This document shows, in pieces, positions 13,601 to 28,600 of a stretch of 64,000 nt of DNA (its first letter is position 1; every line of letters starts with the position of its first letter). The notes below the pieces were generated by a model that saw nothing but the letters and a program-made list of their open reading frames with translations, did not search any database and was not told where the DNA came from. The stretch spans positions 77,874,106 to 77,938,105 of the forward strand of contig CM026387.1 in the NCBI GenBank assembly GCA_014843695.1, in the 5' to 3' direction. Position numbers and translations under genes: made by a program. Source of the DNA: Archivesica marissinica. Taxonomy: Eukaryota > Mollusca > Bivalvia > Venerida > Vesicomyidae.

Positions 13601-16600
13601 TAGATACCTTCTGATACATATAAACTAATTATACTCATTATAAATTTCTACAGCCCCAGAAATTAATTAGCATCAAATTTAAGCTTAGAATAGACCATGG
13701 AAAATCATTGTGCTGTAATTCAAAATGTCTTTGATACTAGTGTAATGTCCATATAGTGTCCAGTGTCAACATGCATATGTCACTTGCATGATTTATATCT
13801 CTATCGTTGTAATGATGTAATAATGTTGTCTTTGATTTCCTAATAATTACAACAAATGTAAAAGTTTAACTATATATCCATATATTGGTACATGTACCAG
13901 GAAGTATAAGGCATTCTTTACAATTTCTGTGTTTTGTTGGCAAAAAACTGTCCTAATATCAAATCAGTCCCCAATCAGTATAACGGTATCTTGTATAATA
14001 TACATGTTAATTAAAGGGCAGGTTTATTCCCCGCAACCCCGATCATTTTTGCCGGTGGAAAACGCGGAAGTTACGGCACCCTCAGGGACATATATTGAAG
14101 GTATTGTTATTGGCTTTACTTTCATATATAAACATTAATTTCAGGCGACAGGGAGTTATAAAAAAAACATAATAATAATTGTGGGATTGACGAAATCCGA
14201 TAGTTATACTTTTTGGAAAACGCGGAACTCCATTGAACACTTTATAATATATGTATTCAATGGGGTATATTAGTGGGAATTATATCAAATTAAAGGTATT
14301 GTTATTGTTTTGAATTTGATGATCGAACAACAGTTACAAATAACTGAATGAGATCAATGTTTTTGCGGTGTTGCGGATATTCTCATATTTCTCCGTTTGG
14401 AAAACACGGAACCCGTGGAACCCTTTATAATATCTATTTTCGATTTAGTAGGAATTAAATCAAATTAAAGGAATTGTTAATAGCTTTAATTTGATATATA
14501 ACAATAACAGATTGGAGGACAGCATGATATAAAATTAGTTGAATGAAATTAACCGTTTTTGAGAATGCGGAAATCTGCTAATTCCAGGTTTACTAGCTAA
14601 TAACAATTACTTTAATTTGATGTAATTCCTACTAATATAGGCGATCGAATATAGAACGTATAAAGTGTTCCGTGATTTTCCGCATTTATTAAACCATTTA
14701 TCAAAGTTTAACTATATCAAAATAAACAGATCGGGTGAAAGGAAGTTATGCAATGTGTGAATGAAATTAACGATTTTGTAGAAACCCACTAATTCTAAGT
14801 TTGATAAATGCAGAACCACCGGAACCCATTATCATTTCTGTTTTCGATTGCCCTTTCTATTCTGAATGATATCAACCCAAAAGATGTAGAAGATTTCTGC
14901 AAATGGAGTACATTAATTTTGTTTGCAAATACAAATTCTCTGAAAATATCTCGATTTGTATTATCGTCGTATACACGAACTAATATAATATAACATATTG
15001 AACATGCTCTACCCAATAATTACATCTTAAACAATTTAAATAATATGCAGCCTGGAACTTTCAGATTAGTAACTAATCATCATCATAGTATCTTGCTAAT
15101 ATTTTACCTTTATTATATGTAAGTAATATTTGTTTAATGTTTACATACAATTCATTTCCATATCTATTTAATATCCCAGTTGCTGCACCGTAGTATTTTA
15201 TCATTCTGCTAGATGAAGCTTATTTTCGGGTTATATGATTTCAATAGAAACCTCACTGATTGTTATACAAATGATGAATGGGCAAATTTTTATATCCCAC
15301 TAGGTGTTACACAGTTAGTAACGGAACCTACTAGGGTAACTAGATCATCTGCATCTTTGATTGATCACATATATACTAACATGGACGAAAACATTGCCAA
15401 TATGTATGTACCAAAGCTTTCTATCAGTGATCATTACCCAGTATTCTGTAATCGTAAAGTCAACTTTTCAAACAATAAAAGTATGCATGAAACAATATCA
15501 TATAGATCATTTAAAAACTTCAATGAGGAGTCATTTTGCGAAGATTTACGTATTGCAGACTGGACCTTTGTTTATGATGATCCAAATGAAATATTAAATA
15601 TGTAAACTATTTTTAGAAATTGTACATAAGCATATTCCAATGCAAACTCAGCGAGTGAAACGGAAATATCAACCAGACTGGATAACAACAGAAATCTTAG
15701 ATACTATGAAAGAACGCGATAAAATGAAGCAAGATAAATCAGAGCAAGGTGTTAATCAATATAAACTACTTAGAAACAAAGTGTCGGCAATGATTAATAC
15801 AGCAAGGAAAGAGTCATATGAAAGAAAAATAGAGTCTGGTAAAGATAACCCACGTACTGTCTGGAAGATTTTTTAAAGAGTTTGGTTCAGGAAAATCAAG
15901 ACAATCTGGAAACAATATTAATTCAATATACCATCAAAGATCTGATTACTCTCAAAATGTTGAAATGGCAAATATATTTAATGAATTCTTTGTCAATGTT
16001 GCATCTAATATCAAAGATCCAGTCCCTGATCACTTAAACTTTGACTATATAAAAGATTTTATTAATGAACATGTACCTGTTGATGTAGTGTTTGAAATAC
16101 CAGAAGTTACACAGAGTAATATCAGAAAGCAATTATTCGAACTTAATGTTTCTAAAGCTACTGGAATCGATAATATTGGACCAAAGCTGTTAAAACTTTC
16201 AGCTGATATCATTGTACAACATTTAACTGTTATAATAAATAAGAGTTTGAAAACATCAACTTTCCCTGAAGCTTGGAAATTTGCAAAAGTCAAACCATTA
16301 TTCAAAAGTGGAAAAACCAATGACGTCAATAACTATAGACCTATTTCAATTTTACCATCTTTGTCGAAACTTTTTTTGATCACTTCAATTTACTTCACAA
16401 AACACAAAGTGGTTTCAGAACTGGCCACTCAACTGAATCAGCTTTACTTTATATGATAGATAAATGGATTCGAGCACTGAATGAGGGAAAATTGATTGGA
16501 ATTGTAATGGTCGATTTTCGAAAAGCTTTTGATCTTGTCGATCATACTGTTTTGTTAAAGAAATTATCATTATACAAATGTAGCAACAATACTTTGAAGC

Positions 16601-19600
16601 TTTTTCAATCATATCTTATCTGAAAATAGAACTGTTAATTGTGGAGTCCCGCAGGGCTAAATATTAGGACCTCTTTTATTCTTACTTTTTATCAATGACT
16701 TACCACTAATGTTTTCAAATAAAATCACCGGTAGCGATTTATATGCAGATGATACTACATTATATGATATCCATAATAAGAAAGAAGTGTTAGAAACAAG
16801 ATTACAACAAGCTTTGGAAGACTTGAAATACTGGTGTTTCCAAAATGGAATGAAGATTAATACAGACAAAACGAAAGTTCTATTTATGATGACAGCCCAG
16901 CGAAAATGTGCTTTCCCTAATCCTACACTCTCTCTTAAATATGAAAATATATTATTGAAAACCAGCAAATCAGAGAAGTTGCTTGGACTACACATTCAGG
17001 ATTCATTAAAATGGGACTCACATATCAAATATATTGTGAAAAAGATTTCAACTAATATTTGGCTATTAGGTAAAATACGGTATATTGTGAATCTGAACTA
17101 CAGAATACTTTATTACAAGGCATATATCCAACCACATTTTGATTATTGTTGTATCATATTGGGAAACACCACACAACACAATATTAACACACTATTAAGA
17201 TTGCAGAGACGAGCTTGTAAATTCATTCTGGGCCAAGATTATATTTCTTTGCGTGAATCAATGTCTGAAATTAATATAATGACTTTTGACCAACGGATTA
17301 TTTTTCAAAAAGCAGTAACAATGTACACAATTATGAACAATCTTGTACCGAATTATTTGAATGAACATTTTCAATTAAGACATTGCAATTCAGTTACTTC
17401 AGATATGACATTGAGAAATGTTTCAAATCTCTATATTCCAAGACGTAGATGTGAAATGTATAAGAAATCATTACAATACTCTGGTCCAAAGATATGGAAT
17501 TGTCCACCATTTGAAATTAAGACGTCCAGATCTTTAAATATATTCAAGACAAAATGTAAAGTATGGATACAACGTTTTAATCGGTAGACACTAGACAGTT
17601 ATATATATATAATGATTGTAAATCAATATGCTTATGTCGTTTTGTATTTCTATCAAAGTACCTGATTTATTTAGGCTGTTGTTTAAGTTACATTGTACAA
17701 CATTATGCATGTATATTGTACGGCGTAACTATGTTATAATTATTGTGTATGTACATTTATTCTATAGTGTTAACAAATTGAAGAGGGCCCTAAGGAGGAT
17801 TAGTTCAAAACTAATTAGGTCACCCTCTATGAATAAAGAAATCTATATATCTCTATCTACCCACATGGAGGAACTGTAAGAGGTCGCCCATCCATTGTGG
17901 CTTGACCTCGCCGTGTACTCCGCAATACTTAAATACTGTTTTATTTTTTAAGTCAAAAGTTGACATGCTCTTCTGCCTTGTCAACTTTCCAATGTCCCCT
18001 GTTATGTGGGTCAACGTTCAGGTGTCCCGTGAACAGTATCTGTGGTTGTCTAATAGTCGCTCGTATTCGCCCTGATACTCATTCCTCTGACCGTTGTGTC
18101 ATTTGGTATGGTAATGATTTCCCGAATGAAAGTTAAGGCGAATCAGAGCGACACAATTCGCGCCGACCAATCCTGCATTTACACAGATACGTATCCGTGT
18201 TTATCTACGAAGAAAACGAAGTCAGGCAAACATAGACAGAATGTATGTTGTAGTAAACATGTCACCATTTTCTTCGAGGAAAGTATAAGATATAAGGTCG
18301 ATTGATGCGATGTGAATGATAGCTGATTAGGTCATTGATACATTCGACTAACATGCGGCGACTGGTTAATTGACGTAATGGGGCATAATTGACAAGCTAA
18401 TATTTATAATAATCCTTTCAGATTGTTGAAGTTTCTGATAGGTATATTGTGTGTGGTGAACACTACCACAACATTAGAGAAGCTGTAGCAAAAGTGGCAC
18501 TTGGTGAAAATGCAGAATTTCTTCAAGAAACTGTGCAGGTATTAAGGAAGAGTATATAAAAGACACTATAGTATGTGTTTATTGCTCGTCATCACCAGTC
18601 CATTAAAAAGGTAGGGCGTCCAGAAGCGAGTGTTGATCTAATGGACGATAGTTCTAGGCACGGAAGATGTCTCAATTCTGCACTATTTAAAGTCTCATCC
18701 GTTGGTCTGGGGATTTTGAACTTGAACCAATATGTACACTGTTCATCCGCTGATCATCCCTGAACAGTAATCAACGAGAATGTCAAGCCTACAATATAAT
18801 GGTTGGTATCAGATCATAATAGGAAATTATGCAATCGTGTAGAGTTGCAAAATGAAGTTGAGAACCAGTTTCTATTTTTCATTTTTAAAATCATTGTATT
18901 ATTTAAATTGTTACATTATTATTGCATTAATACATGTGAACCAATTACAAGGCCCAATGGCAAATATTTACATTGATAAAGAAGAAAACACGAGCATTCT
19001 CAATGTGTTCTTTCATAGATATATGAAAACATAGTTCATTTTAAAGACATTAAGGACACCCAACTAGGAGAATGCTTGATGTGTGTGTGTATGTATAGTA
19101 CATGTATACTAGTTCGTGTCTATATTTTAGGAACTTCACACAGCTGGAGTGAGAGTAGAGTGTTTATTGCAACTAGCAATACATAGAGAGATCGCCAGTT
19201 CGTATCTCTATCCACAACAACAGAGAAAACTTACACCTGAGGTTAGTGCCAAACAAACTGCATTATTCCAGTATATATCTGTTAGTAAGAGTATATGTTT
19301 TTTTCTCATCTTCAGCAGTAATATATTCTGAATAGGTATGTGGTTTGGTTTCAGTATTCTGATTCTATCATTTCATTCTCAACTTTGGTCTGAAATTTGT
19401 GCAAAACCAAACATTTCGGTCCTGTTAGTGAAAAGTGTTGAAATTAAATAAGAATTTACTTTTGCAGTATATCATTTGACTGGATAATCTTGTTATGAAT
19501 AATTGAAGTTAAACGTTATAAAGAATCAAGTCATCTGCAGCATTTTAGAATACAGTCAGATGTTGATCAGTGTAATTCTGAATGAGTGAAATATATTTGT

Positions 19601-22600
19601 GGTAGTGGACAGTGTGTGTGTTATTACGTTTATTTATCGTCGTTATCGGTTGCCCATATGAGCGACGCCTCCTCAAGAGATGAGTGATTTTGAAGGATAA
19701 TGCAACGATACAAAGACCCACTCCAGAGTATCCTCTGGTTCTTTTACGTGCACGAGAGCCTGGTTTAAAGATCCATCTGAAAGACTGTTAATATTGCTAT
19801 TCTCAGACGGGGTATCAAACCTGTGATCCGTGGATTCACAGACCAATGTGTTAGTTTAAACATATATTACTTTATCAATATTTACATCATGTTGTAACAT
19901 TAATATACAAGAACAAATGGATTAAATCGGAAGCTAGTAGCTTATTTAGATTTTCTCCAGACCAATGTGTTAACTACTAGACTACTGATCCGGCTGGGCA
20001 TAAATAATATTACATGTTTTAGACAGCTGTCAAATCAGTGTTTTGCTATTTATTTCAGGTGATGCTTACTCTGAACAGATTTGTTGAAAACTGTGATTCT
20101 GTGAAAAATAAGGTAATTAATCTAAAGAAGCAAAAGCTAAATGTTTATAAAGTGTAAAATAAAATGATTACTGGTAACATCCTGGTCAATTTTGTAATTT
20201 CCTGTTTGTCAATATTGGACATTGCAGTCTTATTTCTTTATTTCATATTTATGCATTAATAACAATATGATAATCTAAATCGATTGATAACACACGATGG
20301 GACCTGCATTATAATATATAGCCACCAATGGTCGTTCCAGAGTATTATTCAACTCGGTGAAGGGTATTGGTTATGTCTGACTTCTGCATAGCTAATGGGC
20401 ATTCCCAAGCAATGTTGTTATTTAACAATTAAATGTCTCGTGCATACAATATGATACATGGGTCGGAATGAAGGTATATATGCAAGACATACTTATATTA
20501 TGTTCAGGTTATTGCTCTGGTGCATTGGATTGGTAAAGTGCCTAATACCTATATATAATTATAACATCATTTTTAAATCGAAACTGGAGTTTTTTTTTTG
20601 GGGCTGCTTTTGCATTTACCAAGTTCAAGCATATTCTCTAAATTGCCAGAGATTCAGGCTTATTGTGTGATATGCCTATTCATAATTTTATAAAATTGAT
20701 CTCGGAGTATGTCTGCTGACGTAGTTATAACAAACTCATGATACCATGTCAGCGTTCGGATTGCAAACAGTCTTGTCACTCAAAATACTGAATATGTTTT
20801 ACATTTCATTTAAATAAAATCATTCAAATGGACACTGAATGAGAACTCGATAACAGTTTAATTATATAAGCCAAACATTTGTAGTATGCCTGTGTGTGGT
20901 TTATTTGCTTCTTTTCTTCCTTTAGCCATTCATGCGTGACATGCTTATCAACCAGCTGATACCAAGACATCTAGTGATAACTGAGGGAGAGGCTTTACGC
21001 TTACAAGGGATACAGTGCCTTCTTGTTCACTTCCAATCGGTCTTGTCACATGTTAAGGGGGACAGAACTCTACTACAGCCACTCATAGCATTGATGACAA
21101 ATCCACAAACATGTGTAGTATGTGTTCTGTTGAGTAAACATAATTATCTTGTATAAACATTTAACAAGTTTGCCACAATGTATTCTGGGCAAGTCTTTTC
21201 TTTTTAATTGATTCCTAATTTCATCAGCTATGTAGAATGTGTTTTATATTGTTAATGCAACCAATACGAGCTTGCAATTGTGTTTAAATGCGCCAGAATA
21301 TGTAATAAGTATGTAAATATACGATTGCATAAATTCAGGTCACAGGTATGTCTCATTTCAGAACATGTTTTTACCCACAATGCCTCAAGATGACCTCGAG
21401 GATGCGAAGAAAGCATTAGAACTAGTCAGTGGTGATAATTATGTATTCTACCGTAAGTAATTATTTGTATATGTGTGTTTTGTTCCTTCAGTATCCTGTA
21501 TTCTACCGTAAGTAATTATTTGTATATGTGTGTTTTGTTCCTACAGTATCCTGTATTCTACCGTAAGTAATTATTTGTATATGTGTGTTTTGTTCCTTCA
21601 ATATCCTGTATTCTACCGTAAGTAATTATTTGTATATGTGTGTTTTGTTCCTACAGTATCCTGTATTCTACCGTAAGTAATTATTTGTATATGACATGTG
21701 TGTTTTGTTCCTTCAGTATCCTGTATTCTACCGTAAGTAATTATTTGTATATGTGTTTATTGTTCCTACAGTATCCTGTATTCTACCGTAAGTAATTATT
21801 TGTATATGTGTGTTTTGTTCCTTCAATATCCTGTATTCTACCGTAAGTAATTATTTGTATATGTGTGTATTGTTCCTTCAGTATCCTGTATTCTACCGTA
21901 AGTAATTATTTGTATATGTGTTTATTGTTCCTACAGTATCCTGTATTCTACCGTAAGTAATTATTTGTATATATGTGTTTTGTTCCTTCAGTATCCTGTA
22001 TTCTACCGTAAGTAATTATTTGTATATATGTGTGTATTGTTCCTTCAGTATCCTGTATTCTACCGTAAGTAATTATTTGTATATGTGTGTTTTGTTCCTT
22101 CAGTATCCTGTATTCTACCGTAAGTAATCATGTGTATATGTGTGTTTTGTTCCTACAGTATCCTGTATTCTACCGTAAGTAATTATTTGTATATGTGTGT
22201 ATTGTTCCGTCAGTATCCTGTATTCTACCGTAAGTAATTATTTGTATATATGTGTGTATTGTTCCTTCAGTATCCTGTATTCTACCGTAAGTAATTATTT
22301 GTATATATGTGTGTATTGTTCCTACAGTATCCTACCGTATGTAATTATTTGTATATGTGTGTTTTGTTCCTACAGTATCCTGTATTCTACCGTAAGTAAT
22401 TATTTGTATATGTGTGTTTTGTTCCTTCAGTATCCTGTATTCTACCGTAAGTAATCATGTGTATATGTGTGTTTTGTTCCTACAGTATCCTGTATTCTAC
22501 CGTAAGTAATTATTTGTATATGTGTGTTTTGTTCCTTCAATATCCTGTATTCTACCGTAAGTAATTATTTGTATGTGTGTGTTTTGTTCCTACAGTATCC

Positions 22601-25600
22601 TGTATTCTACCGTAAGTAATTATTTGTATATGTGTGTATTGTTCCTACAGTATCCTGTATTCTACCGTAAGTAATTATTTGTATATGTCTGTTTTGTTCC
22701 TTCAGTATCCTGTATTCTACCGTAAGTAATCATTTCTATATGTGTGTTTTGTTCCTACAGTATCCTGTATTATACCGTAAGTAATTAGTTGTATATGTGT
22801 GTTTTGTTCCTTCAATATCCTGTATTCTACCGTAAGTAATTATTTGTATATGTGTGTTTTGTTCCTTCAGTATCCTGTATTCTACCGTAAGTAATTATTT
22901 ATATGTGTGTTTTGTTCCTTCAGTATTATTGTACTGAATCTGCATCAATTAGAAGATTGGGGAATTTTAATCTGGGATTAACTAGTTCTATCAGGTTACT
23001 TCAATTGTTTTCATTGCATCATCTGGAATTGTTATTTATATACGTTATCTAAAGTAAAGTTTTTGTTTATTGTGGTGTCAATCCTATAGAAAGACCAGCC
23101 ATTTTCGGCTTATGAGACAATTCTTTTTGTGAACATCAATAATTACCAAAAGGATGCATTGTATTATAGCAATGACTTCTATTTCAGGATGTCCGAATGG
23201 CCATCCATATGTCATTGGTGATGTAAGTATGTAATAGATTTGTAAACCAGGTAGATTCATGAGTATAAACTTGCAGCATATGATAATTTTATGTATTGAC
23301 TGATATTATGTTTGTATGAATGGTGATATTGTTATGAACCATGATACTGTTATGAACCATGATACTGTTATGAACCGTGATATTGTTATGAACAATGATA
23401 TTGTTATGAACCATGATATTGTTATGAACCGTGATATTGTTATGAACCATGATATTGTTATGAACCATGATACTGTTATGAACCATGATATTGTTATGAA
23501 CCATGATATTGTTATGAACAATGATAGTGTTGTAAACGATGATATTATTAACCATGCTATTGCTATGATCATTGATATTATTCTGAATGTCGACACTGTT
23601 ATGAACCATGATATTGTTATGAATGGTGATATTGTTATGAACCATGACATTGTTATGAACCATGCTATTGTTATGAACCATGATATTGTTATGAACATGA
23701 TATTGTGATGAACCATGATAGTGTTATGAACCATGATATTATTATGAACCATGATATTGCTATGAACCATGACATTGTTATGAACCATGCTATTGTTATG
23801 AACCTGATAAAATGATATTGTTATGAAATGATATTGTTATGAACCATGATATTGTTATGAATAATGATATTGTTATGAACCATGATATTGTTATGAACCA
23901 TGATATTGTTATGAATAATGATATTGTTATGAACCATGATATTGTTATGAACCATGACATTGTTATGAACCATGATATTGTTATGAATAATGATATTGTT
24001 ATGAATGGTGATATTGTTATGAATAATGATATTGTTATGAATAATGATATTGTTATGAATGGTGATATTGTTATGAATAATGATATTGTTATGAACCATG
24101 ATATTGTTATGAACCATGATATTGTTATGAACCATGATATTGTTATGAACCATGATATTGTTATGAATAATGATATTGTTATGAACCATGATATTGTTAT
24201 GAACCATGACATTGTTATGAACCATGATATTGTTATGAATAATGATATTGTTATGAATGGTGATATTGTTATGAATAATGATATTGTTATGAATAATGAT
24301 ATTGTTATGAATAATGATATTGTTATGAATGGTGATATTGTTATGAACCATGATATTGTTATGAATAATGATATTGTTATGAACCATGATATTGTTATGA
24401 ATGGTGATATTGTTATGAACCATGATATTGTTATAAACCATGATATTGTTATGAATAATGATATTGTTATGAATGGTGATATTGTTATGAACCATGATAT
24501 TGTTATGAATAATGATATTGTTATGAATCATGATATTGTCATGAACCATGATATTGTTATGAATGATTATATTGTTATGAACCATGATATTGTCATGAAC
24601 CATGATATTGTTATGAATGGTGATATTGTTATGAACCATGATATTGTTATGAACCATGATATTGTTATGAATGGTGATATTGTTATGAATAATGATATTG
24701 TTATGAATAATCATAATATGAACAATGCTATTGTTATGAACCATACTATTGTTATGAATCATGATATTGTTATGAATCATGATATTGTTATGAACCATGA
24801 TATTGTTATGAATCATGATATTGTTATGAATCATGATATTGTTGTGAACCATGATATGGTTATGAACCATGATATTGTTATAAACCATGACCTTGTTATG
24901 AACCATGATATTGTTATGAATCATGATATTGTTATGAATCATGATATTGTTGTGAACCATGATATGGTTATGAACCATGACATTGTTATGAATGGTTATA
25001 TTGTTATGAACGATGTTATTGTTATGAATTGTGACACTGTTCATGTATGAGGTTCCCTGAATAATATTCTTGTTATTACAATGCCATATCTTTAATATCC
25101 ATTATGTACCATAGCATTTGTACCATAGCATTGTACAATAGCATTGTACCATAGCATTGTACAATAGCATTTTACCATAGCATTGTACCATAGCATTGTA
25201 TCATAGTATTGTATCATAGCATTGTACCATGGCATTGTATCATAGCATTGTACCATAGCATTGTACAATAGCATTGTACCATAGCATTTGTACCATAGCA
25301 TTGTACAATAGCATTGTACCATAGCATTTTACCATATGATTGTACCATAGCATTGTAACATATAATTGTACCATAGCATTGAACCATAGCATTGTACCAT
25401 ATAATTGTATCATAGCATTGTACCATAGCATTGTATCATAACATTGTACCATATCATTGTACCATAACATTGTACCATAGCATTGTACCATATCATTGTA
25501 CCATAGTATTGTAATATAACATTCTACCATAGAATTGTACCATATCATTGTACCATAGTATTGTAATATAACATTCTACCATAGAATTGTACCATATCAT

Positions 25601-28600
25601 TGTACCATAGCATTGTATCATAGCATTGTACCATAGAATTATACCATATAATTGCACCATAGTATTGTATCATAGCATTGTGCCATAGCATTGTATCATA
25701 GCATTGTACCATAGCATTGTATCATAGCATTGTACCATAGAATAGTATCATAGCATTGTAGCATAGCATTGTACCATAGCATTGTACCATATAGTTGTAC
25801 CATAGCATTGTAACATGGCATTGTAACATGGCATTGTAACATAGTATTGTACCATAGTAGTATATCATATCATTGTAACATAGCATTGTAACATGGCATT
25901 GTAACATAGAATTGTAGCATAGCATTGTAACATAGCAGTGTACCATAGCATTGTGCCATAGCATTGTATCATAGCATTGTACCATAGCATTGTAACATGG
26001 CATTGTAACATGGCATTGTAACATGGCATTGTAACATAGCATTGTAACATGGCATTGTAACATGGCATTGTAACATGGCATTGTAACATGGCATTGTAAC
26101 ATAGTATTGTACCATAGTAGTATATCATATCATTGTACCATAGCATTGTAACATGGCATTGTAACATAGAATTGTAGCATAGCATTGTAACATAGCAGTG
26201 TAACATAGCATTGTAACATAGAATTGTAACATAGAATTGTATCATAACATTGTATCATAGCATTGTACCATAGCATTGTACCATAGCATTGTACCATAAC
26301 ATCATACCATAGAATAGTACCATAGAATTGTACCATAGCATTGTACCATAGAATTGTACCATAGAATTATACCATATCATTGTACCATAGAATTATAGAA
26401 TTGTACCATAGAATGGTACCATAGAATTATACCATATCATTGTACCATAGAATTATAGAATTGTACCATATAATTATAGAATTGTACCATAGAATTATAG
26501 AATTGTACCATAGAATTGTACCATATAATTATAGAATTGTACCATAGAATTGTACCGTAGAATTATACCATATCATTGTACCATATAATTGTACCATGGA
26601 CCGAACCTGGATTAGTATTACTTTAGTTTTCTCAATGTGTAGCATTATCTTTATGCTAGATCACCCAGATTATGTGCTGCTATTATCATTTCTTCTAAGG
26701 AGGACTGTTTTCAAATAATGCTTCTCTACCTTAGTGTGGACGTCCAGCAGTAGTCGGAAAATGCAGAGACTGTGGTGCTACTATTGGGGGAGAGGATCAC
26801 GAACTCCACCCAGGCAATATAAAAGACCCAAGGTCAGTTATTGCTCAGAAGTGACAAATTGAACTGTAAATTCACTCAGGGGAATCAAACGTTGCTTGTG
26901 TGCAAAGTTTTATAAAAGTTGTAATTTATTTGTATCATGTATCTGGCATATATTCTTTTGAAAATATTAATGTGGAAGTTTGTTTCCTCTGTGTGTGCAT
27001 TTTTGTTCAAATTGGGGGCAACTATGGCAAACATATATGTGAAAGTGTGTTTGTCATATCTGTAATATTTCATTCAAGTTTCTAAAATGACACTGCAACT
27101 GATTATTAATATTATGAATTACGTGTCATCCTGACAATGGTCGATTCGGACAATGGCCAACTTTGACCAGATAGTGGCCTATTCCGACCATATCACGTCA
27201 ATGTCGTGCAGATATCAATGTTCAAATATTGTCAAATCTTTTTTCGACAATAATACCCCAAACACGACATGTAATTTCACAATAAGAGTCGTGTTATGCG
27301 CAACTTCAGGAATGCACGTCATAGGTCAATGTCACACTTTGGGGTCAAAGGTGAACTCTTAATGCAGCAATAACTCAGTACCAATGTCATCGTAATGAGA
27401 TAGTATATTGTGTTGAAATTTACGGTCATGGTCAATGACATCATGCATAGCTTGTACCAGAATATAATGTCTTACAGCTGTGGAAAATGTCTGCATATTA
27501 ATCTTCACATATATCTTTACAGTGAAACTCTCACCAACTATGTGTGTACCACATTATGCGAGTTAATTGCACACATATGTTTTGTTCTGAGCACGAATCA
27601 GCAGGCACGCCTTGGATACACAATGCATATTTCATTTAAGTACTATTTGTCGTGGACCATTGGTTCTGTCTATTTTCTTGTCTTCTTGAAAAGTAATTCA
27701 ATCACTTATGAAAATGCACTACTATTAATAAATTATTAGCCATTGATACATCATGAAGATGATATCTCTGAACTGTTAATGCTTAGCTTAGATGTACACT
27801 AGTCGCTTCTTTAAAATATTGAGACGGAATATTGGCTTGTTTTAAAATATTAATAAATGGTATGAGGTTCGGACATTGAGCTCTACATGTTAAATATACC
27901 CAGAGACTAATTAAACTTCATTTGATTTATGTGTTGTAATGTTCTGTAGTATTTAATTTTGTCAATTCTGCAGAAAGGACAATACGATGACTGGTCATAT
28001 ACTTGGCCGTGCTGATGCTAGAGGTCATGGTCCAACGCCTGAAAGAACACTTACCCCAGCTTACTGCTCTTCACTCAGGTTATTGATGCACTTGGCTATG
28101 TATATAGGGGCAGGAAGAAACCAGCAGGTATTTTTTTATTTTTTTTATTTATGTTTAATTAACGTTGCTACTGGTTGCCCATTGAACGACGGACAGTTTA
28201 CCTAACAACATATTTCCTGGGGAGGCTCCAGTTGTTAACCAGTACTTTGTGCACCAACCTTTTCATATAAAGAGACATGGTAGGTATATATAAATACAGT
28301 TTACCTTACCTAACAAAACATTTCCTGAGCAGGCTCCAGTTGTTAACCAGACAGTACTTTGTTCACCAACCTCCTTAAGAAACTGAAAACGTTTTCATAT
28401 AAAAAGACACTGTATATATAGAAGGAGTAAAGAAGTATTTATAATGTTATACTATTCCATCAACCTAGTAACAACCAGTGAAATTGCGAGCAATTAGAGA
28501 AATATGTCCTATGCGCAATACGGTTGAGTATCTTAATATAAGTTATTTATTCCTTTGAAGTAGTTGCTATCCAGTTATATTTGAGAGTGTTACAAACATT

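Noticed and set aside
14795..15016. Opposed short frames next to the LINE
   Set aside because: They overlap each other on both strands and do not resemble the missing endonuclease part.
23289..25050. Open frames of about 400 codons on both strands in the 18-bp array
   Set aside because: The unit is a multiple of three without stops, so frames stay open automatically on both strands.
23839..25050. Protein repeat of the MNHDIV type as a structural protein
   Set aside because: It lies between two RZ-finger exons of the gene and is open on both strands.
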